Source: a virus. Taken from it: DNA of 46,924 nt. The notes below the pieces were generated by a model. It did not search any database. It was given only the letters and a program-made list of their open reading frames with translations, and was not told the origin of the DNA. Both the position numbers and the translations under genes were made by a program. The stretch covers positions 1 to 46,924 of IMG/VR virus record IMGVR_UViG_3300017963_000365; one strand, written 5' to 3'. Every line of letters begins with the position of its first letter. Position 1 is the stretch's first letter. Below are positions 21,093-30,121 of the stretch, piece after piece.

Positions 21093-22777
21093 TGTTGCAG
21101 AAGACGCCACAGGGGGTTCAGTTCCAGTGGGATGAGGCTTCGCTTCTGGAGGGTATTCGACAGGATACCATCGAGACGCAGAAGAAGTACCGACTCGTCC
21201 GAAACATGAACTGGAAGAATTTCGGAGCCCTCACCAAGGACGAAGGTATCCGGCCGATCCTCGCCACGAACGTGAACGAGGACATCTGGGAGATCTTCGA
21301 TGCCCACTTCGCAAACGGCACGCAGATCCTGACCGCCGTAACAGGGACCAGTGGATCGGACTACAAGCTCCGATGGTACAACACGGCTTCTCTGACGTTG
21401 GATCTGGTGACGGGCGCTACGACCCTCGGGCAGCGTCGTCCGTATGCGACCATGTTCGCCAACCAGCTGCATATCATGGACGGTTCGCAGATGATCAAGA
21501 TGAATCATTCGCGCACTGTCTCGAATGCCGGAGGTGCTACGTATGGAGACGCGGCACGCTTCGGACGAGTGTATGCCAACCGGCTGATCGTCGCAGGCGA
21601 CTCGACCTATCCGAACCAGTTCTTCCCCAGCGACGTGCGCGACAGCAGCACGTTCCAGGGCAAGAATGTGGTGGACGTGGCGAACGTCCACGGGGATGAG
21701 GTCGGAGGCATGGGGCTCTGCGGCAGCTTTCTGATCGTCGGGGGCGAGAGGTGGTGCCGGTCCTACTACCTCGGAACGGCCTCCCCGAGAGACTGGGACT
21801 GGGACGATGTTTCCACTCTCATGGGACCGGCATCGTTTAGATCTGTGGTCGATATCCCTGCGATCAAGGGCGATCGTACCACGAATGCCTGCATCTTCTG
21901 GACGCGGGACGGACCCGCGATGGTAGCGCAGTTCCAGAGCGGCACACCCCGTATGTTCAACCTCTGGTTTCCAGTTCACTTCGCCGTGGAGGGAGAAGCC
22001 TACGAGGGGATGCCTGACTTCGACCCGGCCAGCTACGACGATGTGACGGCCTGCTTCGTGCCTGAGTTCGACGAGATCCGCTTCTCAGTCCGGAGCCAGG
22101 AATGCACCGATCAGGTCGGATCGGACGCCGCACCGGACATATGCTTGGCAGCGAACCTGTCCAGCTGTCTGCAGTACGCCGCGGACCCAGGGAGCATGGC
22201 TCCCATGTGGCGCATCCGCGACAACTTCGGCAACTGGCTCCCGCTGCGGACCCTGTCCACGGCACGTATCTCGACCATCTCGGGGTTCCCCACGACCACG
22301 GGGCGCACCCGCTGCCTGTGCGGAGCGAACGGAATGATCTACGAGATGGACAGCCGCAAGCGGTCCACGGACATGATCGGCGGGGTAGAGTATCCGATCA
22401 GCTTCGAGGTGCGCAGGGACGGCTACGACGGAGCAGAGGACGGCATTCGAGTCAACACCAAGGTCTGTCGCACCATGTATACGCGGACGCGGCAGACGGA
22501 GGCATCCGAGCTGTATGTAGCGATCATTCCGGAGAGCGGAAATGGGATCGACGCTACGATAGAGCTGCCAGCCCAGAGCATCTGGTCGGCAGCGGTAGCA
22601 GATGGGACGTGGGGAGATGGAGGGCTCTGGTCGGGAACAGGATTCTCGATACGCAGGGCGCAGTTTCAGGTGATCGGCAAGAAGTTCTCCATCGAGTTGT
22701 ATGACAACGGCAACCTCGAAGGAGGGTTCCAGTTAGGAGACTGGACGCTTCTCGGAACTCTGGAGGACAGACGATAA
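21092..22777 (+). CDS. Tail hub / DNA-stabilisation protein (P22 gp10-like)
   Basis: A 561-aa, beta-propeller-like protein. The block RVYANRLIVAGDSTYPNQFF followed by SDVRDSSTF, and repeated WxR/GxFLIVGG blades, resemble gp10-type hub proteins that plug the portal channel in podoviruses. Trp/Gly-rich repeats continue through the C-terminal half. It is TAATG-coupled on both sides. I rely on the blade pattern and synteny; no fold search was possible. Confidence 0.78.
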   Translation: MLQKTPQGVQFQWDEASLLEGIRQDTIETQKKYRLVRNMNWKNFGALTKDEGIRPILATNVNEDIWEIFDAHFANGTQILTAVTGTSGSDYKLRWYNTASLTLDLVTGATTLGQRRPYATMFANQLHIMDGSQMIKMNHSRTVSNAGGATYGDAARFGRVYANRLIVAGDSTYPNQFFPSDVRDSSTFQGKNVVDVANVHGDEVGGMGLCGSFLIVGGERWCRSYYLGTASPRDWDWDDVSTLMGPASFRSVVDIPAIKGDRTTNACIFWTRDGPAMVAQFQSGTPRMFNLWFPVHFAVEGEAYEGMPDFDPASYDDVTACFVPEFDEIRFSVRSQECTDQVGSDAAPDICLAANLSSCLQYAADPGSMAPMWRIRDNFGNWLPLRTLSTARISTISGFPTTTGRTRCLCGANGMIYEMDSRKRSTDMIGGVEYPISFEVRRDGYDGAEDGIRVNTKVCRTMYTRTRQTEASELYVAIIPESGNGIDATIELPAQSIWSAAVADGTWGDGGLWSGTGFSIRRAQFQVIGKKFSIELYDNGNLEGGFQLGDWTLLGTLEDRR

Positions 22778-23379
22778 TGCCTGCACTGACGCTTACCTTC
22801 AACGGGGCCAACGGTCAGCCGCACGACTGGCGGCATGTCTCTGTCCCGCTGAACCAGATCAAGACCTTGCTGAACACGACCAAGCTGGACTACCTGAACC
22901 TTCAGGCGAACGGTATCCGCTGGTCAAACATCCGTGCTCACAACGGGCTGAAGGGGGGCAACATCCGCGTCTACAACGACACGGGCTCGACCCTCAACGA
23001 GGAGGACATCGTCTTCCACTCGTCCTTCCACGACGACGGAACGGATGAGTATCCGGAAGTGACCAAGGCGTTTGCGGCCACCACGGCGGGAGCCTCTCGG
23101 TTCGCCTTCGGGATCTTGACGGAGGACATCACCACCTCGAACGCCGGCAACATGGCGCAGTACCACGAGATCACGGGTATCGACACGAGCAGCTACACGC
23201 TCATGGCTCCGGTGTGGTTGAACACCACGGCCGGTGGCTACACCCTGGACCAGCCGGCGCTGCCGGCCCGATGCCAGTGCATCGGTTACGTGAGTAAGGT
23301 GGACGCCTCCACGGGGCGCATTCAGTTCTGCTTCCCGGGGTTCATCGTTCCCTACTCCATCGCAGATGAGGTGCTCTAA
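22777..23379 (+). CDS. Beta-rich virion protein, 200 aa
   Basis: Starts MPALTLTFNGANGQPHDWRH at a TAATG overlap. It contains NIRVYNDTGSTLNEEDIVFH and a Thr-rich centre ending in CQCIGYVSKVDASTGRIQFC. The pattern recalls small beta-barrel neck or fibre-base proteins. It precedes the fibre, so a fibre-attachment role is likely but unproven. Confidence 0.7.
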   Translation: MPALTLTFNGANGQPHDWRHVSVPLNQIKTLLNTTKLDYLNLQANGIRWSNIRAHNGLKGGNIRVYNDTGSTLNEEDIVFHSSFHDDGTDEYPEVTKAFAATTAGASRFAFGILTEDITTSNAGNMAQYHEITGIDTSSYTLMAPVWLNTTAGGYTLDQPALPARCQCIGYVSKVDASTGRIQFCFPGFIVPYSIADEVL

Positions 23380-25253
23380 TGAGAATGAAGGATGGACTGA
23401 TCCTGCTGGTGCTCATCGCTGTGGCCCAGCTGTGGGTCAACGGACCCGAGTGGGTGGAGGCGGTGAGTGGCTACAAGGACGCTACGGGGCGCTACGACAC
23501 GGTGAAGGTGGAGCAGGGGAAGCACTCCGAGGTGAGCCATGCCCACTTCGACAGCGCAGGCATCGACAGTCTGACCGCTGAGGACGTGTGGATGAACAAC
23601 GTCACCATCAACGGAACCTTCGTAGGAGGTGCCACAGGGACCGTGATGCGCGACTCCCTGGATCTGACCACCCGATACATCTACGTGCTCCAGAGCTTCT
23701 CTGGGGGCGTCTCAGCGCAATCCTACAAGGACGCAGCCGGCACGACCCTGAGCGCCACCTTTAGCGAGGCGAATAGCGCACTCGATGGCATCTCGGTCAA
23801 CGTCACGGCGGCGAACCTGTCGGAGCTGACGGGCGCAGGCGCTACTACCCTGCACTCCCACGGGGGTGGCGGGATGGCAAACAACGACACCACGGACACC
23901 CTGATTGTCAACGAGTATCTGAACGCGAAGGACGCGGTCTCGGTCTTCGAGAGCGTGTCGGTGGGAGCCAGCTGGTCGGATGCCAGCACGCCTTCGGTGG
24001 TCAAGCAGAACAACGCAGCCGGTCATATTCGCTACATCAACGATACCATCGACACCATGTACGTACATGGATCGGGGAACGGATCGGTCTCAGCCGCTTA
24101 CTGGCTCATCCTGGGGGCTCCGGACAACTGGAACTCAGACGGGAAGGACTTCATCGCCCTCGACGGGGAGAACTCCCGCATCGGCATGGGGGTCCGCAAC
24201 CCGTCCTACGACTTCGAGATCTCCGGTGGGGATGTGCTGATCGGAGCCAGCCAGCGGAACCAGGGGGAGACCGTGGGGATGCGCTACTACTTCGATGCCG
24301 GCGTGAACTCGGAGAACTTCTGGAACCTCTACTACGCGAAGGGCTCCACCAACGGGGACACCATCGTAGCCGCTCAGTTCGTCCAGCAGAACGGAACCTC
24401 TCCGAACACGGGAGCCGGCTGGGGCTGGCAGATCAAGGACGAGGGCGACAACGCTCGACAGACCGTGATGTGGATCTCGGACAACGCCACCGTGAGCATC
24501 AACGACGAGGACCACGGCAGCGGTGTCAACTACGACTGGGACTTCCAGAACCAGAACCGCGGTGACTCCCTCCTGACCGTCTACGGGGGCACGCAGTTCG
24601 TGGGAGGCACTCGACACCAGGGAGATATTTGGGCCGATGATAACATCCGATTGGGCACAGGGGGAGATCTTGGAGGCGATCTATGCATCGTATTCTCGGA
24701 GGGCACGTCTCCTACGTCAAATGGGCCGGCCCTCTGGGGAGAGAGTATCGGAGCCGGAGACCTCGAGATCTGGGGACAGGACGGAGCCGGAAACAAGGCC
24801 GCAATCACCGCGAACGTAGCCGTCTACCCCGAGGAGCTGGCCGTCGATCAGATCCATCCCTACGTGACGCAGGAGGAGAATGCTCACGCGGGTATCCGGA
24901 CCTTCAAGGCCACGCACCGAGCCTACAAGATCTTGGAGAAGATGGCCCACGACCTGGGCTACCTCGATCCGGACTCGCTGCTGATCGCCTTCGAGGAGAT
25001 CCCGGTCAAGGACTGGGATGAGATGGAGCAGAGTAAGTACGACCAGCGAGAGCTGGAGATCGCCAACTGGGTCACGATGCGTGACTCCCTGGCCGCTGAA
25101 TGCACCGAGCTGAAGAAGGATGTGGGGGTTCGGTTCAAGACCGACAGCGACTGCGGGGGCATGGTGCCCGACATCAAGGAGGCTCCGCTCGACTACGTGA
25201 AGCGTCCGGAGCCGGCCTGGATCACCAAGTCCCGAGCGGTTCAGGGACGATAA
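23379..25253 (+). CDS. Tail fibre / receptor-binding protein with signal-like N-terminus
   Basis: A 624-aa protein, TAATG-coupled. Residues 5-18 are strongly hydrophobic (GLILLVLIAVAQLW) after MRMK, resembling a signal peptide or membrane anchor, which is unusual for a fibre. The body is Gly/Asn/Thr/Asp-rich with fibre-like repeats (LDLTTRYIYVLQSFSGG, NDTTDTLIVNEYLNAKDAV). The C-terminal about 120 residues are helical and charged (HRAYKILEKMAHDLGYLDPD), perhaps a trimerisation or chaperone-like end. Receptor binding is inferred from position and composition. Confidence 0.75.
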   Translation: MRMKDGLILLVLIAVAQLWVNGPEWVEAVSGYKDATGRYDTVKVEQGKHSEVSHAHFDSAGIDSLTAEDVWMNNVTINGTFVGGATGTVMRDSLDLTTRYIYVLQSFSGGVSAQSYKDAAGTTLSATFSEANSALDGISVNVTAANLSELTGAGATTLHSHGGGGMANNDTTDTLIVNEYLNAKDAVSVFESVSVGASWSDASTPSVVKQNNAAGHIRYINDTIDTMYVHGSGNGSVSAAYWLILGAPDNWNSDGKDFIALDGENSRIGMGVRNPSYDFEISGGDVLIGASQRNQGETVGMRYYFDAGVNSENFWNLYYAKGSTNGDTIVAAQFVQQNGTSPNTGAGWGWQIKDEGDNARQTVMWISDNATVSINDEDHGSGVNYDWDFQNQNRGDSLLTVYGGTQFVGGTRHQGDIWADDNIRLGTGGDLGGDLCIVFSEGTSPTSNGPALWGESIGAGDLEIWGQDGAGNKAAITANVAVYPEELAVDQIHPYVTQEENAHAGIRTFKATHRAYKILEKMAHDLGYLDPDSLLIAFEEIPVKDWDEMEQSKYDQRELEIANWVTMRDSLAAECTELKKDVGVRFKTDSDCGGMVPDIKEAPLDYVKRPEPAWITKSRAVQGR

Positions 25254-25268
25254 CATCAGGAGAGCACG

Positions 25269-25478
25269 ATGGCACGAAAGAGGAAGTGGTCGCCGGCAGA
25301 GCTGAAGGAGGTGGAGGATCTCCTTTACCGGCTGGACCCGGTGGAAGAGGAGCTGATCCGAGAGACGGGTCGGCCGGAGACGAAGGCGATGGGGAAGGTA
25401 GTGACGGACACCATCGACTTCATCCGGAAAACCTTCGATGTGAAGATCCGGAGCCGCTACGGAATCCGGACGGAATAG
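25269..25478 (+). CDS. Small charged protein, 69 aa
   Basis: GGAGAGCACG precedes ATG 25269. It begins MARKRKWSPAELKEVEDLLY, helical and rich in Glu/Lys/Arg, and ends IRSRYGIRTE. No family recognised. It lies between fibre and a holin-sized gene. Confidence 0.68.
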   Translation: MARKRKWSPAELKEVEDLLYRLDPVEEELIRETGRPETKAMGKVVTDTIDFIRKTFDVKIRSRYGIRTE

Positions 25479-25487
25479 GAGGCTGAG

Positions 25488-25664
25488 ATGGAGTTCTTCA
25501 GTGGAATCTACCAGTGGTTTGCGGATGATCCCTACATCCGTGTTCCATTCATCTTCACTGTCGCCAACACGGTAGTTCAGAAGACGCCGTGGAAGGGAGA
25601 CGACGATGCCCTGAAGATTGTGAAGGATGTGTTCGCAGCTTTCGTGGGCTTGCGGAAGGGGTAG
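25488..25664 (+). CDS. Small amphipathic protein, 58 aa
   Basis: AGGAGG (25478-25483) precedes ATG 25488. MEFFSGIYQWFADDPYIRVP leads into one moderately hydrophobic helix (FIFTVANTVVQ) and a Lys/Asp tail. Size and place next to a membrane-anchored coiled-coil gene suggest a holin-type or virion membrane peptide. The hydrophobic stretch is short, so this is weak. Confidence 0.7.
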   Translation: MEFFSGIYQWFADDPYIRVPFIFTVANTVVQKTPWKGDDDALKIVKDVFAAFVGLRKG

Positions 25665-25666
25665 AC

Positions 25667-25936
25667 ATGAACCGCTTCAAGCTGTCTCTCCCCCAAGTAG
25701 CCGCACTGGTGATAGCGTGCGTCACGGCAGCTTGGGCGCTAACGGCCCGTCTCCAGGGCACGGAGCAGCATCTGGAGACCCGGGCGATGGAGACCTTCGT
25801 GCAGAAGGATGCCTTCTCTGAGTTCAAGGAACGCTTCGAGAAGGTGGAAACGGATGTGGAGCAGCTCAAGACCGACATGGTCGAGACGAAGACAGGGGTA
25901 AAGTTCCTGGTGGAGAGAGCAAAGGACGATGGCTGA
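25667..25936 (+). CDS. Membrane-anchored coiled-coil protein, 89 aa
   Basis: Two bases after the preceding stop. One N-terminal membrane segment (PQVAALVIACVTAAWALTA, about 9-27) is followed by a coiled coil (FSEFKERFEKVETDVEQLKT). Inner-membrane spanins and some fibre-associated proteins share this design. No outer-membrane partner with a lipobox was found nearby. Its stop overlaps the next start by 8 nt. Confidence 0.75.
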   Translation: MNRFKLSLPQVAALVIACVTAAWALTARLQGTEQHLETRAMETFVQKDAFSEFKERFEKVETDVEQLKTDMVETKTGVKFLVERAKDDG

Positions 25937-26732
25937 CGCGAAGATCACGGCTCTTACGGAGCTGACACTCATGGCCGCTGCGGATGTACTGCCGGTGGTC
26001 GACGACCCGGCTGGGGTGCCTGTCACGAAGAAGCTGACGATGGACAACCTCCAGGCGTCGATGGCGGCGAACGCAGCCAGCGTGACACCGGTAGCCGGCG
26101 ACTGGGTGCGCCTCATCGACGACCCGAGTGGGACGCCGCTGGACAAGGCGTGTACGCTGTCGGCGCTCCAGACCATTCTGGTGACGAGCAAGACGAGCAC
26201 GGCTACCCTGGCCGAGACGGACTACGTGAGGGTGATAGGTACACCTGCGTCTACGCCGGCTGACAAGGGCATCACCCTGTCGAAGATGCGCTCCGAGATC
26301 ATGGACGGAGCCTTCCTCTACGGGCAGTTGGATGTGACGGCGAACGCCGCGGGGACGCAGACCGCCGCCCCGGCCACGCCGACCACGCTCCAGCAGTTTG
26401 ACAACCTGGGGCCGACCAGCGGCTTCACGGGCAACACCACCACGGGTATCCTGACCGCCTCTACGTCGGGTCTCTTCTGGGTCACGATCCAGCTGTCCTT
26501 CTCGGGGACGAACAGCTCCGACTGGACCTACGAGCTACAGCTGGACGGGGTCTCGAAGCTGACGGGACGACGGAAGCTGGGTACCGGGGGTGACGTAGGA
26601 TCGGCCAGCCTGTGCGGTCTGGTATCCGCAGGCACGGCCGGGGACTGGCGTCTACGTCTGACGCCGGGGACAGCAGGACATGGGTTCCTGCTTCAGAATG
26701 GGCAGTTTGCGATGGTAAGGATCGGAGAGTAG
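25929..26732 (+). CDS. Short fibre with C1q/TNF-like head
   Basis: A 267-aa protein. Residues 1-120 contain three degenerate repeats of the type ITALTEL...DVLPVVDDPAGVP, then WVRLIDDPSGTPLDKACTL, then YVRVIGTPASTPADKGITL. The C-terminal 110 residues form a jelly-roll-like unit (TGILTASTSGLFWVTIQLSF ... FLLQNGQFAMVRIGE) resembling C1q/TNF heads of phage fibres. Probably a trimeric secondary adhesin. Confidence 0.72.
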   Translation: MADAKITALTELTLMAAADVLPVVDDPAGVPVTKKLTMDNLQASMAANAASVTPVAGDWVRLIDDPSGTPLDKACTLSALQTILVTSKTSTATLAETDYVRVIGTPASTPADKGITLSKMRSEIMDGAFLYGQLDVTANAAGTQTAAPATPTTLQQFDNLGPTSGFTGNTTTGILTASTSGLFWVTIQLSFSGTNSSDWTYELQLDGVSKLTGRRKLGTGGDVGSASLCGLVSAGTAGDWRLRLTPGTAGHGFLLQNGQFAMVRIGE

Positions 26733-26733
26733 C

Positions 26734-27198
26734 ATGGCAACGACAGGTCATTTGCTGCAAGAGACAGGTGATCATCTCCTGCAAGAGACAGGGGATCTGA
26801 TCATCCTGAACAACCAGCCGGATGACTACGCCAACTCCATCCTGAGCTGGCCTATCGCTTACCTGCACTACGATGCCGGCGAATCGTTCGTCGACATCTT
26901 CATCGCGGACACCAGCAAGGAGGGGGTGGAAGGAGTTACCTCCCCGACCATCTGGTTGAAGAAGTATGGGGAGAATGACTTTGCCGCTGTATCCGATGGG
27001 AACTGGACCGAGATTGGATTCGGCTGGTATGTGGTGAGGCTGGATGAAAACGATGTCGATACGTTGGGAGCCCTGATCATCCGTGTGGATGATGGCACGA
27101 ACCCGGTCGCACTCCGGTTCGCAGAGGTGGGACTCGACGCATCGGATCAACATAACATGTACTTGCGAGTGCGAGGCTTCTTTAAAGAAAGGAAGTGA
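26734..27198 (+). CDS. Beta-rich virion protein with duplicated N-terminal octapeptide
   Basis: A 154-aa protein. The first 20 residues contain a perfect tandem octapeptide HLLQETGD (twice; DNA about 26746-26794). A beta-rich domain follows (SWPIAYLHYDAGESFVDIFI, WTEIGFGWYVVRLDENDVDT), resembling small phage baseplate or fibre-accessory domains. It starts one base after the C1q-like fibre gene, so fibre assembly is a reasonable guess. Confidence 0.7.
   Translation: MATTGHLLQETGDHLLQETGDLIILNNQPDDYANSILSWPIAYLHYDAGESFVDIFIADTSKEGVEGVTSPTIWLKKYGENDFAAVSDGNWTEIGFGWYVVRLDENDVDTLGALIIRVDDGTNPVALRFAEVGLDASDQHNMYLRVRGFFKERK
26746..26794 (+). repeat. Tandem 24-bp coding repeat
   Basis: Two adjacent copies of a 24-bp unit (core CTGCAAGAGACAGG) encode HLLQETGD twice; the copies differ at a few bases. 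Likely slippage-derived. Confidence 0.7.
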
Positions 27199-27199
27199 C

Positions 27200-27577
27200 A
27201 TGGCTGATTTGCGTGCAGAGCTGAAGGACGCCCTACATCTCTTGGACTTGAGACAGATCGAGGTGATCAGGCAGATGGTGCAGCAGGTGAACAGCGATCT
27301 CCAGGCATACTGGGAGCTGGAACAGGCCATCGCCGTAGGGTTGCAGCGGAGCACCCACAAGAAGCTGAAGTTGAAAGCGGCCGAGAAGGTCTCCGAGGAG
27401 GAGATCGCGCAGGCCCTGGACGAGGTCGAGAAGGAAGCAGAGAAACAGCTGATGGCGGTCAAGGCCGCTGTCTTCAACGCGACAAACACGCTCCGGCAGC
27501 TGCACGACAGACGGAAGATGATGATCGACTCCGTCAACGCGCAGGCCGAGGAGCCGGAGGAAGACGAAGAGGAGTAA
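27200..27577 (+). CDS. Helical protein with acidic tail, 125 aa
   Basis: AAAGGAAGTG precedes ATG 27200. Nearly all helix (IEVIRQMVQQVNSDLQAYWE, AEKVSEEEIAQALDEVEKEA) and ends EEPEEDEEE. It could be a chaperone for the following ejection proteins or a minor virion protein. No family recognised. Confidence 0.7.
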   Translation: MADLRAELKDALHLLDLRQIEVIRQMVQQVNSDLQAYWELEQAIAVGLQRSTHKKLKLKAAEKVSEEEIAQALDEVEKEAEKQLMAVKAAVFNATNTLRQLHDRRKMMIDSVNAQAEEPEEDEEE

Positions 27578-27580
27578 ACG

Positions 27581-28255
27581 ATGGCCGCAGGACTTTTGAC
27601 TTCACTGGCGATGACGTTCGGGCCCGGGCTACTGAACTGGTACCTGAACCGTGACCTGAACGAGACCCAGGAGGCGGCGCTCAACGCGCAGGAGATGCTG
27701 GCTGCGATGCAGGGCCAGCTGATGCAGAACCGCGCCCGGGTGGAGGAGCCTTTCCGCGCCGGCCTGCTGGAGAGCCTGGGGGGTCTGATCGACCGGCCGC
27801 AGACAGCCCTTGCGCCGGGTAGGATGTCTGTCGTGAATCCCTACCTCAATCTGAACCGGGCGAAGCGAAGTCCGACCGGGGAGTATTCCTTCGAGCAGGC
27901 GCTCCCCGGTGCCAAGCGGCAGTTCATAGGGCCGGAGTCGTTCGAGCAGGTAGAAGCACCCGATCTGGGGTTTCAGGAGGGCGTGCTCAGTGCGCTGGCG
28001 GGACAAGAGGGTCTCACCCAGCGGGAGATCGAGGACCGGGAGCGACAGATCTGGGATCGACGGGTAGAGTCTCGCGTGCGTTCCACCCCAGGTGGACTGG
28101 ATGACCGGAGCCCGGGGAATGCACCGGGAGGTCTTACACCGAAGGGGGAAACACCGCCCGATGTAGTCGATCCGGAGACCGGGGAGGTAATCGACCCGGG
28201 TAGTGATCATGTGGGAGACAAGGCGACACCGCCGAAGAAGGGAAGGGGGCGCTAA
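27581..28255 (+). CDS. Internal virion (ejection) protein 1, 224 aa
   Basis: A hydrophobic N-terminus (AAGLLTSLAMTFGPGLLNWY) is followed by helices (AALNAQEMLAAMQGQLMQNR) and a Pro/Gly/Asp-rich tail. First of four consecutive large, Gly/Ala/Pro-rich proteins after the fibres, the usual place of podovirus ejection proteins that form the DNA channel. Start four bases after the preceding stop. Confidence 0.65.
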   Translation: MAAGLLTSLAMTFGPGLLNWYLNRDLNETQEAALNAQEMLAAMQGQLMQNRARVEEPFRAGLLESLGGLIDRPQTALAPGRMSVVNPYLNLNRAKRSPTGEYSFEQALPGAKRQFIGPESFEQVEAPDLGFQEGVLSALAGQEGLTQREIEDRERQIWDRRVESRVRSTPGGLDDRSPGNAPGGLTPKGETPPDVVDPETGEVIDPGSDHVGDKATPPKKGRGR

Positions 28256-30112
28256 ATGGCACTTCCGTATAGGCCGGGACCGCGAATGATTGACCCTGTG
28301 CCCGGGCAGGGGTACAAGAAGGAGCCGAACCTCATGGCGGCGCTGGGCAACCGGCCGATGGGAGGAGCCCCGGTGACGCCGACGCAGCCGGTGGGCAACA
28401 ATCCCTACACCGACCCGGGGTTCAGCCAGCCGGCCAGCATGTCGATGGACGACTTCTTCAAGTGGGCCGACACGCAGACGAGCACGCCAGCGCAGATTCC
28501 GACCCTGGCACCCGGTACCAGCAAGTCCTACGAGGAGCTGATGCAGTCCACGCCGGGGTTCAGCACGCCGAGTGGAGGTACTGCAGTAGGAGCCCCGGTG
28601 GCTGACCCGGGGGGACATCAGGCGATGATCGACCAAGCGAACAAGGCGTTCGGAGAGCGAGAGAATCCGAACACGCCGACCGTCGACCCCGCTGTCCCCG
28701 GGATGGCGAGTGGATCGCCGGGGAGCCCGGTGATGGAGGCGACCGCTGCGGGAGCAGCGCCGGTCGCACCGCAGCCGGGGATGGCGAGTGGAAGCCCGGG
28801 CAGTCCGGTTATGGAAGCCACGGCCGCTGGGGCAGCGCCTGTGCAACCGCCTGCTGCGCCGCCTCAGAGCGACGTAGCGATGTCCGGACCCGAGGCAGCG
28901 GCTGCAACGGCCCCGAAGCCTACGACGCCTCCTGTGAGCGATCCTGGGACGCCTGTGGGCACGGCCGCGACAGCCGGCACGCCCACCTTGCAGTCGGGAG
29001 ACTTGGACACCTTCTTCCGCGAGGCAGATGGCGTCCAGCCGGGGCAGGCGACGGTCACGCAGACCAGTCCGCAGGATGTGGCGAAGAACACGGATGCATG
29101 GCTGGCGCAGAATGCACCCAACGCGAACTTCCCGCAGGAGAACGCGGTCAGAGCCGTCACCGATGCCTTCAATACCGGTGGGTTCGATGCCTTCTTCAAG
29201 CAGGCCGACCAGTTCAATCAGGATATGTCCGGAGCGGGGGGAGCCTACGGGGGAGCTGCCAACGAGGTGTTGAAGGACGTGGCACCGCCTCCAGCCGGTG
29301 GGATCGGTATCCCCGCTGCGCCGACGAACAACCCGGTCGTGGGGGATATGGCCCAGCCGGGGACGCAGGCAGCGGTCGACCAGACGGCTACCGGGGGAGC
29401 CCCGGTCGTGGACCAGCCGGCGATCACCGACTACTCCGAGGCCCTGAAGGAGGCGGGTATCCCCGCTGCCATCGAGGCCCTGGGAGCGGCGAACCCCTAC
29501 GACGTGCGCCGGGACGAGATCCTGGGTGGCCAGCAGGCCATGATCGACGAGGAGTACAAGAAGGCCCGGGAGCTGCTGGTGCATCAGGCCGGTGTGATGA
29601 ACCGGTTGGAGTCGCCGGCTTTCGCAGCGAACCTGAAGGAGCTGACCAACGACTACACCCTGGCCAAGCTGGGGCTCCAGTCGCAGTTCGGTCGAGAGGC
29701 CGCCGCTGCGGACGAGGGCATCCGGAGAGGCCGCGTGCAGGACGTGCTGGGAGCCATCGACCCCGAGTTCCAGCGGACGCAGACGCAGCTGGGATCGCAG
29801 GCGGGTCTCCAGTCGCAGGCGAATCAGGACTACATGAACTATATGGGTCTCTACAACGCCGCGCAGCAGCAGCCGGCGAACCAGCAGGCGCAGTTGCTCC
29901 AGCTGGGGTTGCAGGGCCTGGGCTACACCACGCCGGCCAGCTTCGGTCAGACGATGGCTGGACTGGGGAGCGTAGCGAACACGGCAGGCGCTGGCATGGC
30001 CGCGAACGCGGCGAACGTGAGCAACATCTTTCAGTCGCCGTTCATGAGCGATCTGTTGGGCCGCATCCCGGGGATGGACTTCCTGGGGGGTGGCTACACC
30101 AAGCCGCAGTAG
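28256..30112 (+). CDS. Internal virion (ejection) protein 2, 618 aa, low complexity
   Basis: Pro/Ala/Gly/Thr/Gln-rich, with a 23-residue tandem unit (PGMASGSPGSPVMEATAAGA and following AAPV) at residues 148-170 and 174-196. The C-terminal third is helical and Gln-rich (QLLQLGLQGLGYTTPASFGQ). Composition and order in the cluster fit a flexible ejection protein. A minus-strand frame across it is long only because the aligned codons TTA, CTA and TCA are rare. Confidence 0.68.
   Translation: MALPYRPGPRMIDPVPGQGYKKEPNLMAALGNRPMGGAPVTPTQPVGNNPYTDPGFSQPASMSMDDFFKWADTQTSTPAQIPTLAPGTSKSYEELMQSTPGFSTPSGGTAVGAPVADPGGHQAMIDQANKAFGERENPNTPTVDPAVPGMASGSPGSPVMEATAAGAAPVAPQPGMASGSPGSPVMEATAAGAAPVQPPAAPPQSDVAMSGPEAAAATAPKPTTPPVSDPGTPVGTAATAGTPTLQSGDLDTFFREADGVQPGQATVTQTSPQDVAKNTDAWLAQNAPNANFPQENAVRAVTDAFNTGGFDAFFKQADQFNQDMSGAGGAYGGAANEVLKDVAPPPAGGIGIPAAPTNNPVVGDMAQPGTQAAVDQTATGGAPVVDQPAITDYSEALKEAGIPAAIEALGAANPYDVRRDEILGGQQAMIDEEYKKARELLVHQAGVMNRLESPAFAANLKELTNDYTLAKLGLQSQFGREAAAADEGIRRGRVQDVLGAIDPEFQRTQTQLGSQAGLQSQANQDYMNYMGLYNAAQQQPANQQAQLLQLGLQGLGYTTPASFGQTMAGLGSVANTAGAGMAANAANVSNIFQSPFMSDLLGRIPGMDFLGGGYTKPQ
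28697..28843 (+). repeat. 69-bp coding repeat, two copies
   Basis: 28697-28765 and 28775-28843 encode the same 23 residues, separated by nine bases. Third positions differ at several codons, so the duplication is not brand-new. Confidence 0.85.
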
Positions 30113-30121
30113 GAGGAGATG

